A stretch of 64,000 bases of DNA, from NCBI GenBank assembly GCA_030068145.1, contig JAPJBO010000218.1, positions 1-64,000 of the forward strand, read 5' to 3'. How positions within the stretch are numbered: position 1 is the first letter of the stretch; every line of letters begins with the position of its first letter. Both the position numbers and the translations under genes were made by a program. A model generated the notes under the pieces. The model saw only the letters and a list, made by a program, of their open reading frames with translations. It was not told the DNA's origin and searched no databases. Origin of the DNA: Diplonema papillatum. Its lineage: Eukaryota; Euglenozoa; Diplonemea; Diplonemida; Diplonemidae. Of the stretch, positions 29,191 through 40,358 are shown in pieces.

Positions 29191-31796
29191 GGGGGGTCAA
29201 AAGGTCTTTTTTTACGTCAAAATGGTGACATTTTCAACCTGTAGACTTAACGGCAGTTTAAGGCTAAAAAAACATGCAAACCGCCTCAGAAATGCCCGGA
29301 ATCGTGTTTTTGGGGGAAGTTTCATGGAAAATGGCCCAGGGGGGGGTGTATTCGTTGATGGTTTTAGGGTGGACACCGTTTGGTACCACCACGCAGCCTG
29401 TGTGTGCTTCATCACTCATAACACCCAACTACGACAGTACAACCACGTACGGGCAGCCATAAAAGGAAACAAAAATGGGCCGAACGACGCCCAGGAGCAA
29501 GGCAGCTACGAACGCTGCACGTGCGTATCTCCGCAAGCTCGTGCTCAGGAACGAACAGCTGTGCACAGTGCCAACGAAGGTTGTTCTTCAGTCGTGGCGC
29601 CGGCTGCGCGGCAGGGCACGTGCAGTAACTGCAGTGTCTGGGGAGGCCTTTCTGAAGGCCCTCGGAAAGCTATGGGTACGAAAGAGCCGTCAGCGAACTG
29701 GAGGTGGACAGCGACCGGTTGTGTGGTGTGTGGCTTGTGAGTGTTGTGAGCAGAAGAAGCAGAATCAGACTGGTAAAAACGATGACAGTGTCGACGACGA
29801 GGACAGCGACGCTGGTTGTGCCGACGATGATGACAGTGATGAAGGGGCTAGCGACTCTAACACTGACAATGATGACGATGACGATGACGATGACGATGAC
29901 ATTGCCAATGGCAATGACAATGACACCAGCAATATGTGGAAACGCCTGTACCAGCGGCTGTACAAACGGCATCAGCGCTTGAAGCGCAAGCCCACTATAC
30001 CTAGCTTTTATGCCAAAGATGGCAGTTACTCTGCCGGTATTGTGACCGCGCTGCAGATCCTTCGCAGCTACGGCATTGGTGCCGAGGCTGCCGGCAAAGC
30101 GCTCTCCGACGTATTGGAGTGCGTCATTGGCATGAGAGGGCGCGGACGGAACATCGCGCGTAATACTGTGCGCGACACCGATGCGTACAGCGGTCCGAGT
30201 ACGACTGTACGGTTTCTCCGCCGCCTGCGACAGCTGCGAGAAGATGCTGGAGAAGAGTTGACGGTGCAGGGGGCAGCAGACGCTTCGTCGGGCAGCAGAA
30301 AGCAGGCCGGCCTGAAGTACCACCAGGTCGCTCTCACAGCCAAGAACCCTTTCTCTGCAAATGGGCGCGTGCTGCAGGTGGTAGCAGACGCGACGGTCGG
30401 TGAAGGTGGCAGAGCAAGCGATAAAGCTCGGCAGATCGAACGTGTGCAAAACTTTGCGCGTGAGGAGGGCTTCAACACGCCCGACAGATTCGTAGTCGAC
30501 CACGAGAGCGCTGCCCTGGCAGGGTGCAATGAAGCGAATGTGAAGGCCACGGGATGTTCGTCGCACAAGCTGAAGCACATGATCGAGGCCACGATCATCC
30601 CGCAGCACATCGAAGCAGCGATCACCACCCTCCATACAGTTCTTCACAACCGCAACGCTTTCCTTACAGCAGTCAAACGGAAGGAGTTGCACGTCCCTGG
30701 TTCTGATGCAGTGAATGTGATTCTTTCGAGTGAGTCCTTGCCTATCCTTGTGTCGGCATCTTTGTGCTATGCTGCGTACAAAGCATGCCTCGTTTTGTTG
30801 AAACTTGACGAGAAGAAAGAAGGTGAACTTAACGTCACCGAAGCGCGTAAACTGTATCCTGCCTGTCGCGTGATACTCACCAAGCTTGCAAGAGTCAGAA
30901 GTGTGTTTCCCTCTTGGATTGTTGACAAAGTCCCAAAAAACTCTCTGGGCCTTGCACAAGCTGAGGTGCTGTTTACACCGCAAGCAGCGGCTCTTCTTCG
31001 AACTTCCGCGAACGCGATGCTCACGAAGTTCGACTCTTTTGTGGAAAAAGACAAAGAGATGACACCCAGCCGTAGTGGGGACCTCCCTCACTCCAATGAT
31101 TTCGTTGAAGGGGCGCACGCGACAGTATCGTTCATTCAAGATCGCCTTCCGTGTGCCAACCCCGAAAGGGTTGCTAGTATCGCACAAAGAAGACACAACA
31201 GCGGGTCACTGAAAGCCCTTGGCGTGTCTCTGGTTCCCAGCCCCACTACGCACGTCGAGCTTAAAAAAAAAAGAAAGCTTGACTCCAACGAGGAAGTACA
31301 GCGGCGTATTCACAGAACTGCTATGACGCAGCAGCTCAGGACGGGGTACCTGCAGCTTCCGGTGGGCACGATACGTGACAAGGCCACAGAAGCTGGCATT
31401 GACGTAAAGGACTCAAGAGGGCGGTACGTTACGAAGCCCGACCTCGTTGAGGCGCTTGTTGATGCCTCTTACGAAGCCCCTCCATCCCCAACTCGCCGGA
31501 GACTCTTTTGAGCATGGACCTGGACGGTGTCTTTTCCTTCTTCGTTTCATGCTTTCACCGTTTCACGGTGCATTTATTCTCACAGAACCACACCGGTACC
31601 AAACGGTGTCCACCCTGATTCCGAAAAATGAGCACTCCTCTAAGAGCCTTCTAGAGGCACTTCAGCGGCCAAAAAGTATGTTTTAGGCATTTCTACACGG
31701 TTCTGGGATGATTTAACGACTTTTATTGCCTTGCAGGGGCCCCTGAGGGGCTCCTAAATTTTTGACCCATTTTTGACAGCTTTTGACCCCCCCCAC
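29190..31796 (+). mobile_element. TIR DNA transposon with long imperfect inverted ends
   Basis: The outer ends match as inverted repeats (GGGGGGGTCAAAAG at 29190; CTTTTGACCCCCCC at 31780-31793). A perfect 22-bp inner inverted repeat lies at 29366-29387 and 31595-31616 (AGGGTGGACACCGTTTGG...). Between outer and inner blocks the arms have diverged. One intact ORF fills the interior. Poly-C follows the right end. The superfamily is uncertain; long inverted ends and the transposase layout suggest a Mutator-like group. Confidence 0.8.
29475..31511 (+). CDS. Transposase-like protein of the TIR element, 678 aa
   Basis: An uninterrupted ORF within the inverted repeats. The N-terminus is basic (MGRTTPRSKAA). 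Residues about 103-155 are almost wholly Asp/Glu/Asn. A putative catalytic core follows: QVVADATVG (about 302), VVDHESAAL (about 340) followed by CSSHKLKHM (about 361), and SNDFVEGAH (about 540). An acidic residue followed by C-x2-H, then N..EG, is the order seen in Mutator-like and hAT transposases, so I infer a DDE-type enzyme that cuts and joins element ends. A basic KKKRKL stretch near residue 598 could be a nuclear signal. The end may form a small SAP-like helix pair (TIRDKATEAGI to KPDLVEALV). A long minus-strand ORF over the same bases is a shadow. Confidence 0.65.
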   Translation: MGRTTPRSKAATNAARAYLRKLVLRNEQLCTVPTKVVLQSWRRLRGRARAVTAVSGEAFLKALGKLWVRKSRQRTGGGQRPVVWCVACECCEQKKQNQTGKNDDSVDDEDSDAGCADDDDSDEGASDSNTDNDDDDDDDDDDIANGNDNDTSNMWKRLYQRLYKRHQRLKRKPTIPSFYAKDGSYSAGIVTALQILRSYGIGAEAAGKALSDVLECVIGMRGRGRNIARNTVRDTDAYSGPSTTVRFLRRLRQLREDAGEELTVQGAADASSGSRKQAGLKYHQVALTAKNPFSANGRVLQVVADATVGEGGRASDKARQIERVQNFAREEGFNTPDRFVVDHESAALAGCNEANVKATGCSSHKLKHMIEATIIPQHIEAAITTLHTVLHNRNAFLTAVKRKELHVPGSDAVNVILSSESLPILVSASLCYAAYKACLVLLKLDEKKEGELNVTEARKLYPACRVILTKLARVRSVFPSWIVDKVPKNSLGLAQAEVLFTPQAAALLRTSANAMLTKFDSFVEKDKEMTPSRSGDLPHSNDFVEGAHATVSFIQDRLPCANPERVASIAQRRHNSGSLKALGVSLVPSPTTHVELKKKRKLDSNEEVQRRIHRTAMTQQLRTGYLQLPVGTIRDKATEAGIDVKDSRGRYVTKPDLVEALVDASYEAPPSPTRRRLF

Positions 31797-33420
31797 CCCC
31801 CCCCCCCCCCATGCTAGCATCAAACACATGAGAGGCAAGTAGCACCTGAACACGAAACTAAGATTTTCCCCCCATTGAATTGAGTACCTGATCCACAACA
31901 GACCGACCTCCCCTTTCGCGATGGCTAAAAAGGTTGGAACTGGGCTGTCACAGGAATCCCATATGGCCAGCCTATCGGTCTTTGTGTGAGGACTGTCCCC
32001 CGGGCCCAGTCTGTCCCCCGTCTATGAAGGAAAGGACAAAGTCCCACCACCGCCTCTTTGTTTTTTGTTACCTTGAAGTTTTTTTGCGTATGCACCGTGA
32101 ACTGCACTCTACGACTCAATCACAAAAAAGGAACCTGTCTATAAAGCTCTTGCTTCACCGTGACTCGTCTGTTTACCTTTCTCAATAAGCCGGCCATGGT
32201 CATGGCCATGCTATTCTTGACAGACCGTGTGGCGCTTGCCATTTTCTCGGTATCGAGGTCACACCTTGAGAAGAGTCGGAAAATCGGGCCTTGTCTGGCC
32301 TGAATGGGTATCGTGCCCAGGCTCTGTCAGCCAGGGCACCCACTGTAGTAGTCTTTCTGGTATCTGTGGTATTTCGATCGGCTTGGCATGGGCTTCGATG
32401 GGTTGGGTTAGCATGCACATATTCTGTGGCGATAATCTGCATCGCCAGCGGCGCGGTTATCTGCCAACGCTACTCGTTTCTATAATGTTGTCTATTCATG
32501 ACAACCAATTACATATAAAAGGTGTCACGGGATAAGCCGGCAGCCGCTGCATAACGGCGTAGTTCATGCAGATCCGTGTGGTCCGGGTACTTAAAAGTTC
32601 CCAATGCGTAGCAGCTTTATCACGTGGGCGGCCCTCAGGACACCCCTCAGGTGACACCACTTTATCTTTAGCCATACTTTCTTCACCCGCTCTCTTCGCC
32701 CGTGATGTGTCGTGCTTCCGCCTCTTCCGCTCGTCTTGATCGTCGCGCTCAGGCGCGTTGGGCGCTTCGATGGAGTGTGGCGACGAGGGCATATTCGGGT
32801 GGCTGTCGCTGGAGCACAGCCTGGCTTTGCGATACCAGTTCGTGGCCAATCTTGGGCAATCCGCTCGACCACCATACATTCTCATTTTCAGTACGGCATC
32901 CCCCTCCCGGCGAACATGAAGTGAACGAACTGAAAGGTTCGCAAAAGATCCGTTTTGCTCTCAGCATCCGCAAACAACAAAACACAAACGAAGGGGGGGT
33001 TCACGCCCCCTCTCTCGACCTCTTGTTTACGGCTACACCAAGCCGGGTTGTTGTCCTCAGGGGGCTCCGTCCATGTTTATTATTCTGAGCTCGGCAGCAA
33101 AGGGTTGGCTGCAATCTGGCACTCGTCTGGCTTTGGTCTGTAGGCTACGGCCAGGGTGACACACGGCGAGGTCCAGCCTCAGAAGCTGGCGTTAAAGAGG
33201 GTGTGACCTGAAAAGCTGGCGTGCTACAACCAAACGCGTGTAAATCCACACCCGAAAACAGTGGGGTGCGACACCCGTTTTTTTGTAGTAACAGTGCATT
33301 GTAAACACAAAAGAAAACGCTGGCAGCGTGTCTGGAAGAAGATTAGCCTAACGAGGATATTCACTCACTAACATCCACTAGCAGGCTAGTCCTCCCCCGG
33401 CACGTACAAACAAACACACG
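31797..33420. other. Interval without recognisable genes
   Basis: A diverged copy of the GGTGTCACGG repeat unit lies at 32520-32615, closed by an inverted GGTGACACC at about 32655. GGTTAGCATGC...GTGGCGATAATCTGCATC near 32406-32445 recurs at 46727-46762. No ORF here looks like a real gene. Confidence 0.4.
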
Positions 33421-33424
33421 CCTA

Positions 33425-33860
33425 TTCTTTTTTTTTTGGGATAATTAGCTTATAGCCACCAAGAAACTTTTTATTTAGCTTATAGCCACAAAAAACTTTT
33501 TATTTAGCTTATAGCCACAAAAAACTTTTTATTCAGCTTATAGCCACAAAAAACTTTTTTATTAGCTTCGAGCCACATTTTGCAAATTTTTGGTCATTTT
33601 TCTGAGTTGGCAAAAATTTGGCCGAAATTTTGGTCGAATTTTTGGTCAAATTTTTGGTCAAATTTTGGTCGATTTTTTGGTCGATTTTTTTTGGTCAAAA
33701 TTTTGGCCGAAATTTTGGTCAATTTTTTTGGTCTACAATTAGACTCCAATCCCGGAGAACACACCCATGGCGGGATTCGAACCATTTCCCCAGCCATTGA
33801 CTGTGACAACTGTGCGATTTGGATTCGAACTCAAGTTTCCAATTTCAAGTTTCAAGTTGC
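33425..33860 (-). mobile_element. SINE-like unit with tandem tail, minus orientation
   Basis: On the minus strand a B-box-like GGTTCGAATCCC (about 33771-33782) is followed by a tandem (TTGACCAAAATT)n tract, then three or four copies of a roughly 30-bp GGCTATAAGCTAAATAAAAAG unit, ending A-rich. The same order occurs in reverse orientation at 34440-34860. Trp/Phe-rich ORFs here are repeat artefacts. Confidence 0.6.
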
Positions 33861-34439
33861 AAGTTTTAAGCTTCAATGTGTGGGATACGTTTGGGGGAGT
33901 CAAGGTGTCTAATCTCATCCCATTTCAACTTTGCATAGGTCTCGTTTACTTGGACCCCCTTTCTGCCGATTTGCGACTGCCGACTTGCGGCGCAACACTT
34001 TGGCAACCATTGCGTTGTTAACTCTCTTCATCAGATTCCTGCAACCCGGCGGCATCTGGACGGCCGTAGTGGGAGCAAGGGGTGCAACACGCTAAAAGAC
34101 TGGAAGTACCGGGCATGAATGTTGCGAGCATACGGGTGCTGAAAGAGAAACCGGGAAACATGATACATAGCTCGCAGAGTTCAGACCAGGGTACTTTTCG
34201 GTGACACTCTCTTTAACGCAAACGGCGGCAAGCTCTTTGTGGACGATTTTTCAAGTCGGTTCTTATGTAGCCTTCGGGCGTAAACACACGTGGGTGACCC
34301 TATCTAGACTGTTTCGAGTATCAGACTCCAAAAATTCAAGCAATGATAAGATGATACGACTGTTTCGAGTGATGAGATGATAAGACGTGGAGAAGGTTGG
34401 ACTCGCTCCGGGTGGGCCCGAAAACCCCTACCTGCAGCG

Positions 34440-34860
34440 AAGATGAACGTGTGCAAATAGGTGTGGCCACTCCAGTAGCTGGCACAGCACGGCAAAGGGT
34501 TTTCTGGGTTCGAATTCCGTGTGTGATTTTTCTCAGATTGGCTAACAATTGACCAATTTTTTTGACCAAAAGTTTTGACCGATTTTTCTTGAACAAATTT
34601 TTTGGCCAAAAATTTTTGACCAAAAAAATTTGACCCAAAATCTTGACCATCGGTCAAAATTTTTTGACCGATTTTTTTTGACCAACATTTTTGGCCAAAA
34701 AATTTGACCGATTTTTTTTGACCGATTTTTTTTGACCAAATTTTTTGGCCAATTTTTTGACCAAATAATTTTGACCAAAATTTTCGACCAAGTTTTCACC
34801 AGGTGGCTATAAGCTAAATAAAAAGTTAGCAGGTGGCTATTAGATAAAAAGCCCTTTTTT
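34440..34860 (+). mobile_element. SINE-like unit with tandem tail, plus orientation
   Basis: GGGTTCGAATTCC (about 34506) is followed by (TTTGACCAAAATTT)n, then GGTGGCTATAAGCTAAATAAAAAG. It is the head-to-head partner of 33425-33860. The roughly 580 bp between them is unique and non-coding as far as I can see. Confidence 0.6.
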
Positions 34861-34868
34861 TTTTTTTT

Positions 34869-35075
34869 TGTACAAGCACCTGCTCTGTAGGAAATACTTG
34901 AGGAGGCTGCCAGCTGCAAAAGATCAAAGGAGGTAGCACACGAAACACGGTGAATCTGGGTTCAGTGGCGAGCGTAAGCGTTCACCAAAAAAGACCCACT
35001 CTGTTTGTTGTATTGTTTCTCCCCCCTCTAGCCTCCTTCGAAGTAAGCACAAGGCAGCCCCTCGAGTATTTTAGC
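34869..35075 (+). repeat. Dispersed repeat R1
   Basis: TGTACAAGCACCTGCTCTG, GGAAATACTTGAGGAGGC, AATCTGGGTTCAGTGGCG, then CCCCTCTAGCCTCCTTCG and GGCAGCCCCTCGAG. Partial R1 copies follow at 36171-36300 and 36440-36725. Confidence 0.8.
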
Positions 35076-35471
35076 ACCAGCTTTAACTCCAGCTCCTGCG
35101 CTGGGATCCACCGCGTACAGCCAAGCCGACTCAGACTGCCAGGCTGGCTAACCCCGCGAACACCCTGCCCTTCTTCGCTGAGAACCACCCGGAGACTTTA
35201 AACCCCCGGTGCCCCAAGTATAATAGTTCCTGAAAAGAAACCGAAACCTCGCACCGACCCCATAGTAGCCGCGAGGGAAGCCAGGACGGCGCGATGTAAA
35301 CCTGTGCTCTGGTGTCAGGTGTTCGACTTCGAAGTCGCATACCGCCGTCTTTGGTGGGGTTTACGGCCGCCAGACGCGTCCGTGCTAGTGTATCAGTCCT
35401 TCAGTCCTTCAGCCCACGACAAGACGAAAGCCAACTCCCTTCTCGCATTTAAATGAAAGCGTTTCAATAGG

Positions 35472-35715
35472 ATCTCTCGACGATTGCAATTATTCTCCTT
35501 GAATGAGGAAGGCCTAGTAGGCGCAAGTCATCAGCTTGCACTGATTACGTCCCTGCCATTTGTACACACCGCCCGTCGTTGCTACCGATTGGCTGTGGGA
35601 TAGAGTTCGGGAGAGGGAAGCTCGTTCTTGGCAACAAGTTCAGCGCCCGATCCAAGCAATGTTTCTCAGCTAGAGGAAGCAAAAGTCGCAGCAAGGAGCT
35701 ACAAGGACGTCCCGT
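35472..35715 (+). rRNA. 18S rRNA 3'-end fragment, diverged (probable pseudogene)
   Basis: GATTGCAATTATTCTCCTTG, GCGCAAGTCATCAGCTTGC, TGATTACGTCCCTGCC and TTGTACACACCGCCCGTCG are the well-known conserved blocks at the 3' end of small-subunit rRNA. Near the end, AGAGGAAGCAAAAGTCGCAG stands in place of AGAGGAAGGAGAAGTCGTAA. Changes at nearly invariant positions and loss of the final GGTTTCCGTAGG segment argue for a degenerate copy. No 5.8S follows. Confidence 0.85.
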
Positions 35716-36165
35716 TGTGTGTGTGTTCTGGCCGGCGCGTGTAAATCGGAGATGGGCAGATAGCCTCCAACGAATTGGCAACTAGCTTCTGGCCTCATCG
35801 CAGGCTTGGGTCATCGAGTTCACTCTTCATCATCAGAAAGGGAAAGAAGGAAAGAAGTCTGACAGAAGCCTGATAACTTGCTTACTAGCGAATGGGATAG
35901 AGTGTGCCTGTTGACCATGTCAATGGGCCAACCAGGCGAGAAGGAAAATTCAGTCTCAGAAGACCCACCTCAACCCACCTGAATTCTCCTGTTGTAGGCT
36001 CGGGTGGTGTGCTCATCCTGCCATGCGCTTTGCTCCAGTTCCTACCGTATACTAAAGTAGTTCGGCGACCGCGCGTACCGCACCTTCACCTTACCCGCAT
36101 GGACAAACCAACATAGAGCGCTGCTAGCCCAAGATGCTCGGCCCGAGTCCTGCCGCCCGAACTTT
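35716..36165. other. No recognisable feature
   Basis: I see no ORF, rRNA block or repeat here that I could identify. Confidence 0.4.
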
Positions 36166-36170
36166 TTTTT

Positions 36171-36725
36171 TGTATAAGCACCTGCTGTGTAGGAAATGCT
36201 TGAGGAGACTGCCAGTTGCGATAGATCAAAGGAGGTAAATGTGCTGTAGCCCACACGAAACACAGGTAAATCTGGGTTCAGTGGCGGGCGTAAGCAAAAC
36301 ACACAGTCTTTTATCGCCGAGGTTTTATTGTCCCGCAATCGAACCAGGTTGTAATACCTGAGCACATACACACCTTCTCCGGTAGCTCCCGGTTCAGCCG
36401 ACTTCCGCGGCTTTCTTAAAAGGACCTGGCTGTAGGCAGCACCTGGTTGTAGGAAATACTTGAGAAGGCTGCGAGTTGCGAAATCCTACAGGTTGCAACC
36501 GTCACGAGTTGCACCACGACGAAGGGCGCGGCAAGAGTGACCCATCCGGTGTCTTGCAGCGAGAGGCTGGCATAGTGTGGTACTCATCAGCATGCCGACG
36601 GCGGGCGTAAGCGTTCAACAAAGAAAGACCCACTTCGTTGTTGCAGTGTTTTCTCCCCCTCTAGCCTCCGTCGAAACAAATACAAGACATTCCCTCGCGT
36701 ATTTTTGAAAGTCTGCTGGTACTGC
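36171..36725 (+). repeat. Two partial R1 repeat copies
   Basis: 36171-36300 has the TGTATAAGCACCTGCTGTG to GGCGGGCGTAAGC half. The second copy starts near 36440 (GTAGGAAATACTTGAGAAGG), is interrupted, and resumes at 36600 (GGCGGGCGTAAGCGTTC) to 36725. The 36.73-36.97 kb flank is unannotated. A second-family repeat is at 36972-37115. Confidence 0.7.
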
Positions 36726-37115
36726 AGGGAATAGTTGACCAGACCTCTTGTGTTTGTGCCGCTCACGATTCGACCCCCTTAGCGTGAGAAAAAGCGAAGA
36801 ATAAAAAGCACCTTCTTTTTTTCCTATCCGCAGACTGCAACAGACTGTTTTTGTCGAGAGCTGCGACTCAACTATTCTCTTCTGCAAACACGTACATTAT
36901 GGTGCGGAAAAAGTGGAAGATAGGTCGACCCCTTGCCAAACTGACCGCCTACCCTCGACTGTTCTCTTTTCTAGCGCTAACAATCGTGCAGGTTGCCCTT
37001 TAATGCAGGCTTAAAAGACGTAAGTAGCGTGTTTTGGTGGTTGTTGGTTGATCGGAGATTCCTCAGCTGAAACCGACACAGGTAGATACAAAGTGCGGAA
37101 ACCGGCACGCACAAA

Positions 37116-37927
37116 CAAACTGCCTTCTTTTCGGAAACCTCTCGTGAGTCATCAGCTCCGTTGTTCGCCAGCAAGACAGCCCTTTCAGCCATGTAGGCTT
37201 ATCTTGAGACCAGGTATCGACCGTTGGTTGATGAACGGTCGATACCATCCCCTCCAGTTGCGGACGCGAATGCTCGCTGATGTAATCGACATAGAACGCG
37301 TTCGGCTGACATGGGTGGGACCTTCACGACCAAACGGGTTCCCTGTTGGCAATTTAGCGCAACGACGTTGCCCACCCCACGGGATGAGCCTGACCGTCCT
37401 CTGCGAGCTCGTCTGCTTCGCCGATACCAATATGTCAATAAGGGCTTCAGATCATTGCCAGCAGGAGTATACCGTGATCGCAATTTAACACAGAGGACAG
37501 AGGAGTATGAACTTGGGCGTTCGTCGGCAAGGCGTCGCAGGGGGCAGGTCACCCCCCCCGTTGCAGTTTCCCATCTTTTCAGCCCTCTGCTCCATCCTAT
37601 CCGGCTCCGTCCACCACCGCACTCACTCACACGCACACACGACCCCCAGAATGCTTCCTGATCCATAAGGTTGGTCCATTGCAAGATCGGCTCTCCACTT
37701 GCCTCTTCTCCCGCCCCGTCTTTTCGCCATACTACTGCTACTCTGGTTGTCCTTGCCTCTCCCCCCTTTTACTCGCCTTCAAACCTTCTGCTTTCTCCGC
37801 ACATTCTCCTTTTCCTTCATCTTCTTCCCCTTCTCGCGAATTACTGATTTGTTCAATAACCTCTTCGCGCATTTGTCTGCAGGCCTGCTGGCTGGGTTCT
37901 TCTTCTTGCATGGTGTGCCCGCAATGA
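37116..37927. other. No recognisable feature
   Basis: ORFs up to 161 aa exist on both strands but none shows a motif or conserved composition. ATCGACCGTTGGTTGATGAACGGTCGAT near 37207 is a small inverted repeat. Confidence 0.35.
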
Positions 37928-38082
37928 AGTGTCAGCTTGGAACTGTTGCGAACAAGAGGAATCCAACTGGGTAATTAAGCCACAGCATTTCGCTTCATCA
38001 CAGCGGTGGCGAGTGGAATGTTACTTCTGCCCAGTGCCCTGAATGTCAACGCTGAGAGATCAGGTCAAGCGCGGGTAAACGA

Positions 38083-38121
<39 letters not shown>

Positions 38122-38215
38122 TGTCTTCTAATTAAAGACGCGCATGAATGAACCAATGAGATTCCTTCTGTATCTGGCGAAACAGCAGTCAAGGGAACGG
38201 ACTCTTTGGAGCAAG
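37928..38215 (+). rRNA. 28S rRNA domain V fragment, diverged (probable pseudogene)
   Basis: The conserved LSU blocks TTCTGCCCAGTG, CTGAATGTCAA, CAAGCGCGGGTAAACG, GGGAGTAACTATGACTCTC and TTAAGGTAGCCAAATGCC occur in the right order, followed by GACGCGCATGAATG and AAGGGAACGG. This is the stretch leading into the peptidyl-transferase region. Similarity fades before 37928 and after 38215, and conserved positions are altered (CGACGGGAG for CGGCGGGAG). It is an isolated fragment about 2.2 kb from an 18S fragment, not a normal rDNA unit. Confidence 0.87.
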
Positions 38216-38324
38216 ACATTGTCCCGCTGCCTCCGTGAACGGGCTCCTCAAGTGATGAATCAAGTCCCATAAAACGACAAAAAAAGGATCTTCTACTGCA
38301 TACCTCCTCAAGCAGACTCTGATA

Positions 38325-38655
38325 ACCAGGTATCTATTGCGCAACCCATAGCGACTGTTGAAGCTCAGAGCTGCCGCGCAACACTACCACAATGCGGCAA
38401 CCGCGGTTGAGAGACTCGGATACCCCAACCAGGTATCTACCGCGTTGCCCCGTGTGACTATGGAAGCTCAGAGATTCTGATCCACCAGGTGTCTACCGCG
38501 CGAGCCCAATGCTATTGAAGCTCAGAGCTACCGTGCAACCCAATGCGACTGTTGAAGCTCAGAGCTACCGTACAACACAATGCGACAACCGCAGTTGAGA
38601 GACTCAGATACACCAGGTATCTACCGCGTAGCCCAATGCGACTACCGTAGAAACT
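38325..38655 (+). repeat. Tandem repeats of about 65 bp
   Basis: CCAGGTATCTACCGCG, CCCAATGCGACT and TGAAGCTCAGAG recur about four to five times with small changes. Confidence 0.8.
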
Positions 38656-38889
38656 CAGCGACCTCGACTTTAGCAAAGACGTCTTCCCACTTCTCCCTTT
38701 GCTGGCAGTTCTTGTCAAGAGAGACAGACAATACAGAGAGCGGAGACTCCAAACCAACTGGCTTGTACACACACAGGCGACAAGGCAGAAGGGGGGTGGC
38801 TGGGGGATGCGACGAGCCGCTTTGCGGTGATCAGCGGGGCTGAGGAGTGAGAGCTGGTCGTCGGTGTCAGCGATACTCAACCCTCTCCG

Positions 38890-39255
38890 CACGCAGTCCA
38901 CGGTACGTAAACCGGCAAGCAAGTTGGCTGCCACTGCGAGTTTCCGCACGCGGTGTTGTGTAGGTGGTATATACAGGACGCAGAAGGGTCTCTGGAGGGG
39001 CCATATTGGGGTCCAGAGGGTCGATACCCCGGATCCCAGGTCCCACCTCCAGAAACGCTTGTGTCTGCGGCCTACGCGCGCGCGCGTAGTATATATATCA
39101 GTCCACGGTAGCCGGGACTTCTGCACGTGCACCGGTAAGCAAGTTTCCGCTGCGAGTGTCCTCACGCAGGCCACGGTGGCCGGGACTTCTGCACGTGAAC
39201 CGGCAAGCAAGTTTCCGCTGCGAGTGTCAGTGCGCAGGCCACGGTAGCCGGCGGG
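38890..39255 (+). repeat. Tandem repeats upstream of the long host gene
   Basis: A unit of about 66 bp with CAGGCCACGGTGGCCGGGAC, TTCTGCACGTG and CAAGTTTCCGCTGCGAGTGT occurs in two full copies (39100-39240) and in a partial one (38893-38960). A TATATATA motif lies at about 39090. Confidence 0.75.
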
Positions 39256-39304
39256 TGAGCGCCTTGGCTGCCGCCCCCCACCTCCCCCTCCCGCTGCGAG
39301 TGTC

Positions 39305-39375
39305 CGTACCTTCAAGGACCGAACCACGGCGCAGACGGAGTGCGGCTGTGTTGAGCACATATCCATCCCAAGCAC
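39305..39375. repeat. Dispersed repeat (ACACGGCGCAGACGG family), copy 3, next to gene start
   Basis: GGACCGAACCACGGCGCAG and TTGAGCACATATCCATCCC match the copies at 11725 and 22610 and end only a few bases before the first ATG at 39382. It may supply promoter or 5'-leader sequence. Confidence 0.7.
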
Positions 39376-39381
39376 GTTCCT

Positions 39382-40325
39382 GTGAACCTGTTATCCCCCG
39401 TTCCCCTTCCTCACCTCCCCCGGCGAGTGGCCGCCTCGGGCGGGGCAATGGAAGGCCGCGCCCGCTTCGGCAGCGCGGTCGGGGTGTACAAGGAAACCGG
39501 CGAGGACGACGACGGCGGCGGCGGGCCGCAGCGCAACGGCCCGTCGGCAGCAGCGACAAGGAGCGGCGGCGGGCGCGGCAGCCGCGCCGCGTTCTCGAAC
39601 CCAAGCGTCGGGGACCGGGCGGATGCGCTGCAGAGCTGCTCCGGCGGCCCGGTGGTCGCGTGGCAGCGGCACGCCACCAAAGACGGGAGGACCTACTACC
39701 ACAACCCGGCCACGAACGAGACCTCGTGGCTGCCGCCGAAGGAGGGGGCGGGAAGTCCTGCAGACCGGGCGAAGCCGGCCCAGTCCACCCAGCAGCAGCC
39801 GGAGCGCGCGGTGGCGTCGTTCCAGCACACCAACCCCGGCTCCGTCGACCCTTCGCCCTTCGCGAGCGTACCGGTGCGCGGCGGCGCGGGACCCCAGCCG
39901 CAAGCCGGCGGCCGCGGGTACACCGTCACCACCGCCGCCACGCCGTCCTTCTCGACCCGAGGCGCCTCGTTCCCGCAACACCCGAGCGTCCGGGATGCTA
40001 CCGCTTTTTCCGCAACCGGAAACCGCCCCCAAAATCCCGCTTTCCCCGCGACCGGAAATCACCCCCAAAATCCCGTTTTCCCCGCGACCGGAAGCAACCG
40101 CCACCCCCAAAATCCGGGTGGGCGGGCCGGCCCGCAGCCGGCCGCGTTCCCCACCGCTTTTCGAGCCGGAAACCACCCCCAAAATCCGAGCGGGCGGGGC
40201 GTGGCCTTGGCGCCCTCCTTCCCTGGGGTCGCCTCGTTTCCGGGCGCTCCGTCCGCGTTCCCGACGGGGTGCAGCACCGCCACAGGCGCGGGGGTGGCTT
40301 CGTCGTCGGTCGCGCGTCCGGTGGT

Positions 40326-40358
<33 letters not shown>

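Noticed and set aside
29670-31196. 508-aa minus-strand ORF
   Set aside because: It is the shadow of the transposase ORF, including an Ile/Val stretch that is simply the complement of the GAT-rich acid run.
33760-33785. Functional tRNA gene on the minus strand (GGTTCGAATCCC)
   Set aside because: Only the B-box region is convincing; no acceptor stem or correctly spaced A box could be found.
33580-34919. Trp/Phe/Asn-rich and Lys/Asn-rich ORFs
   Set aside because: They are translations of the TTGGTCAAA and TTGACCAAA tandem arrays in the SINE-like units.
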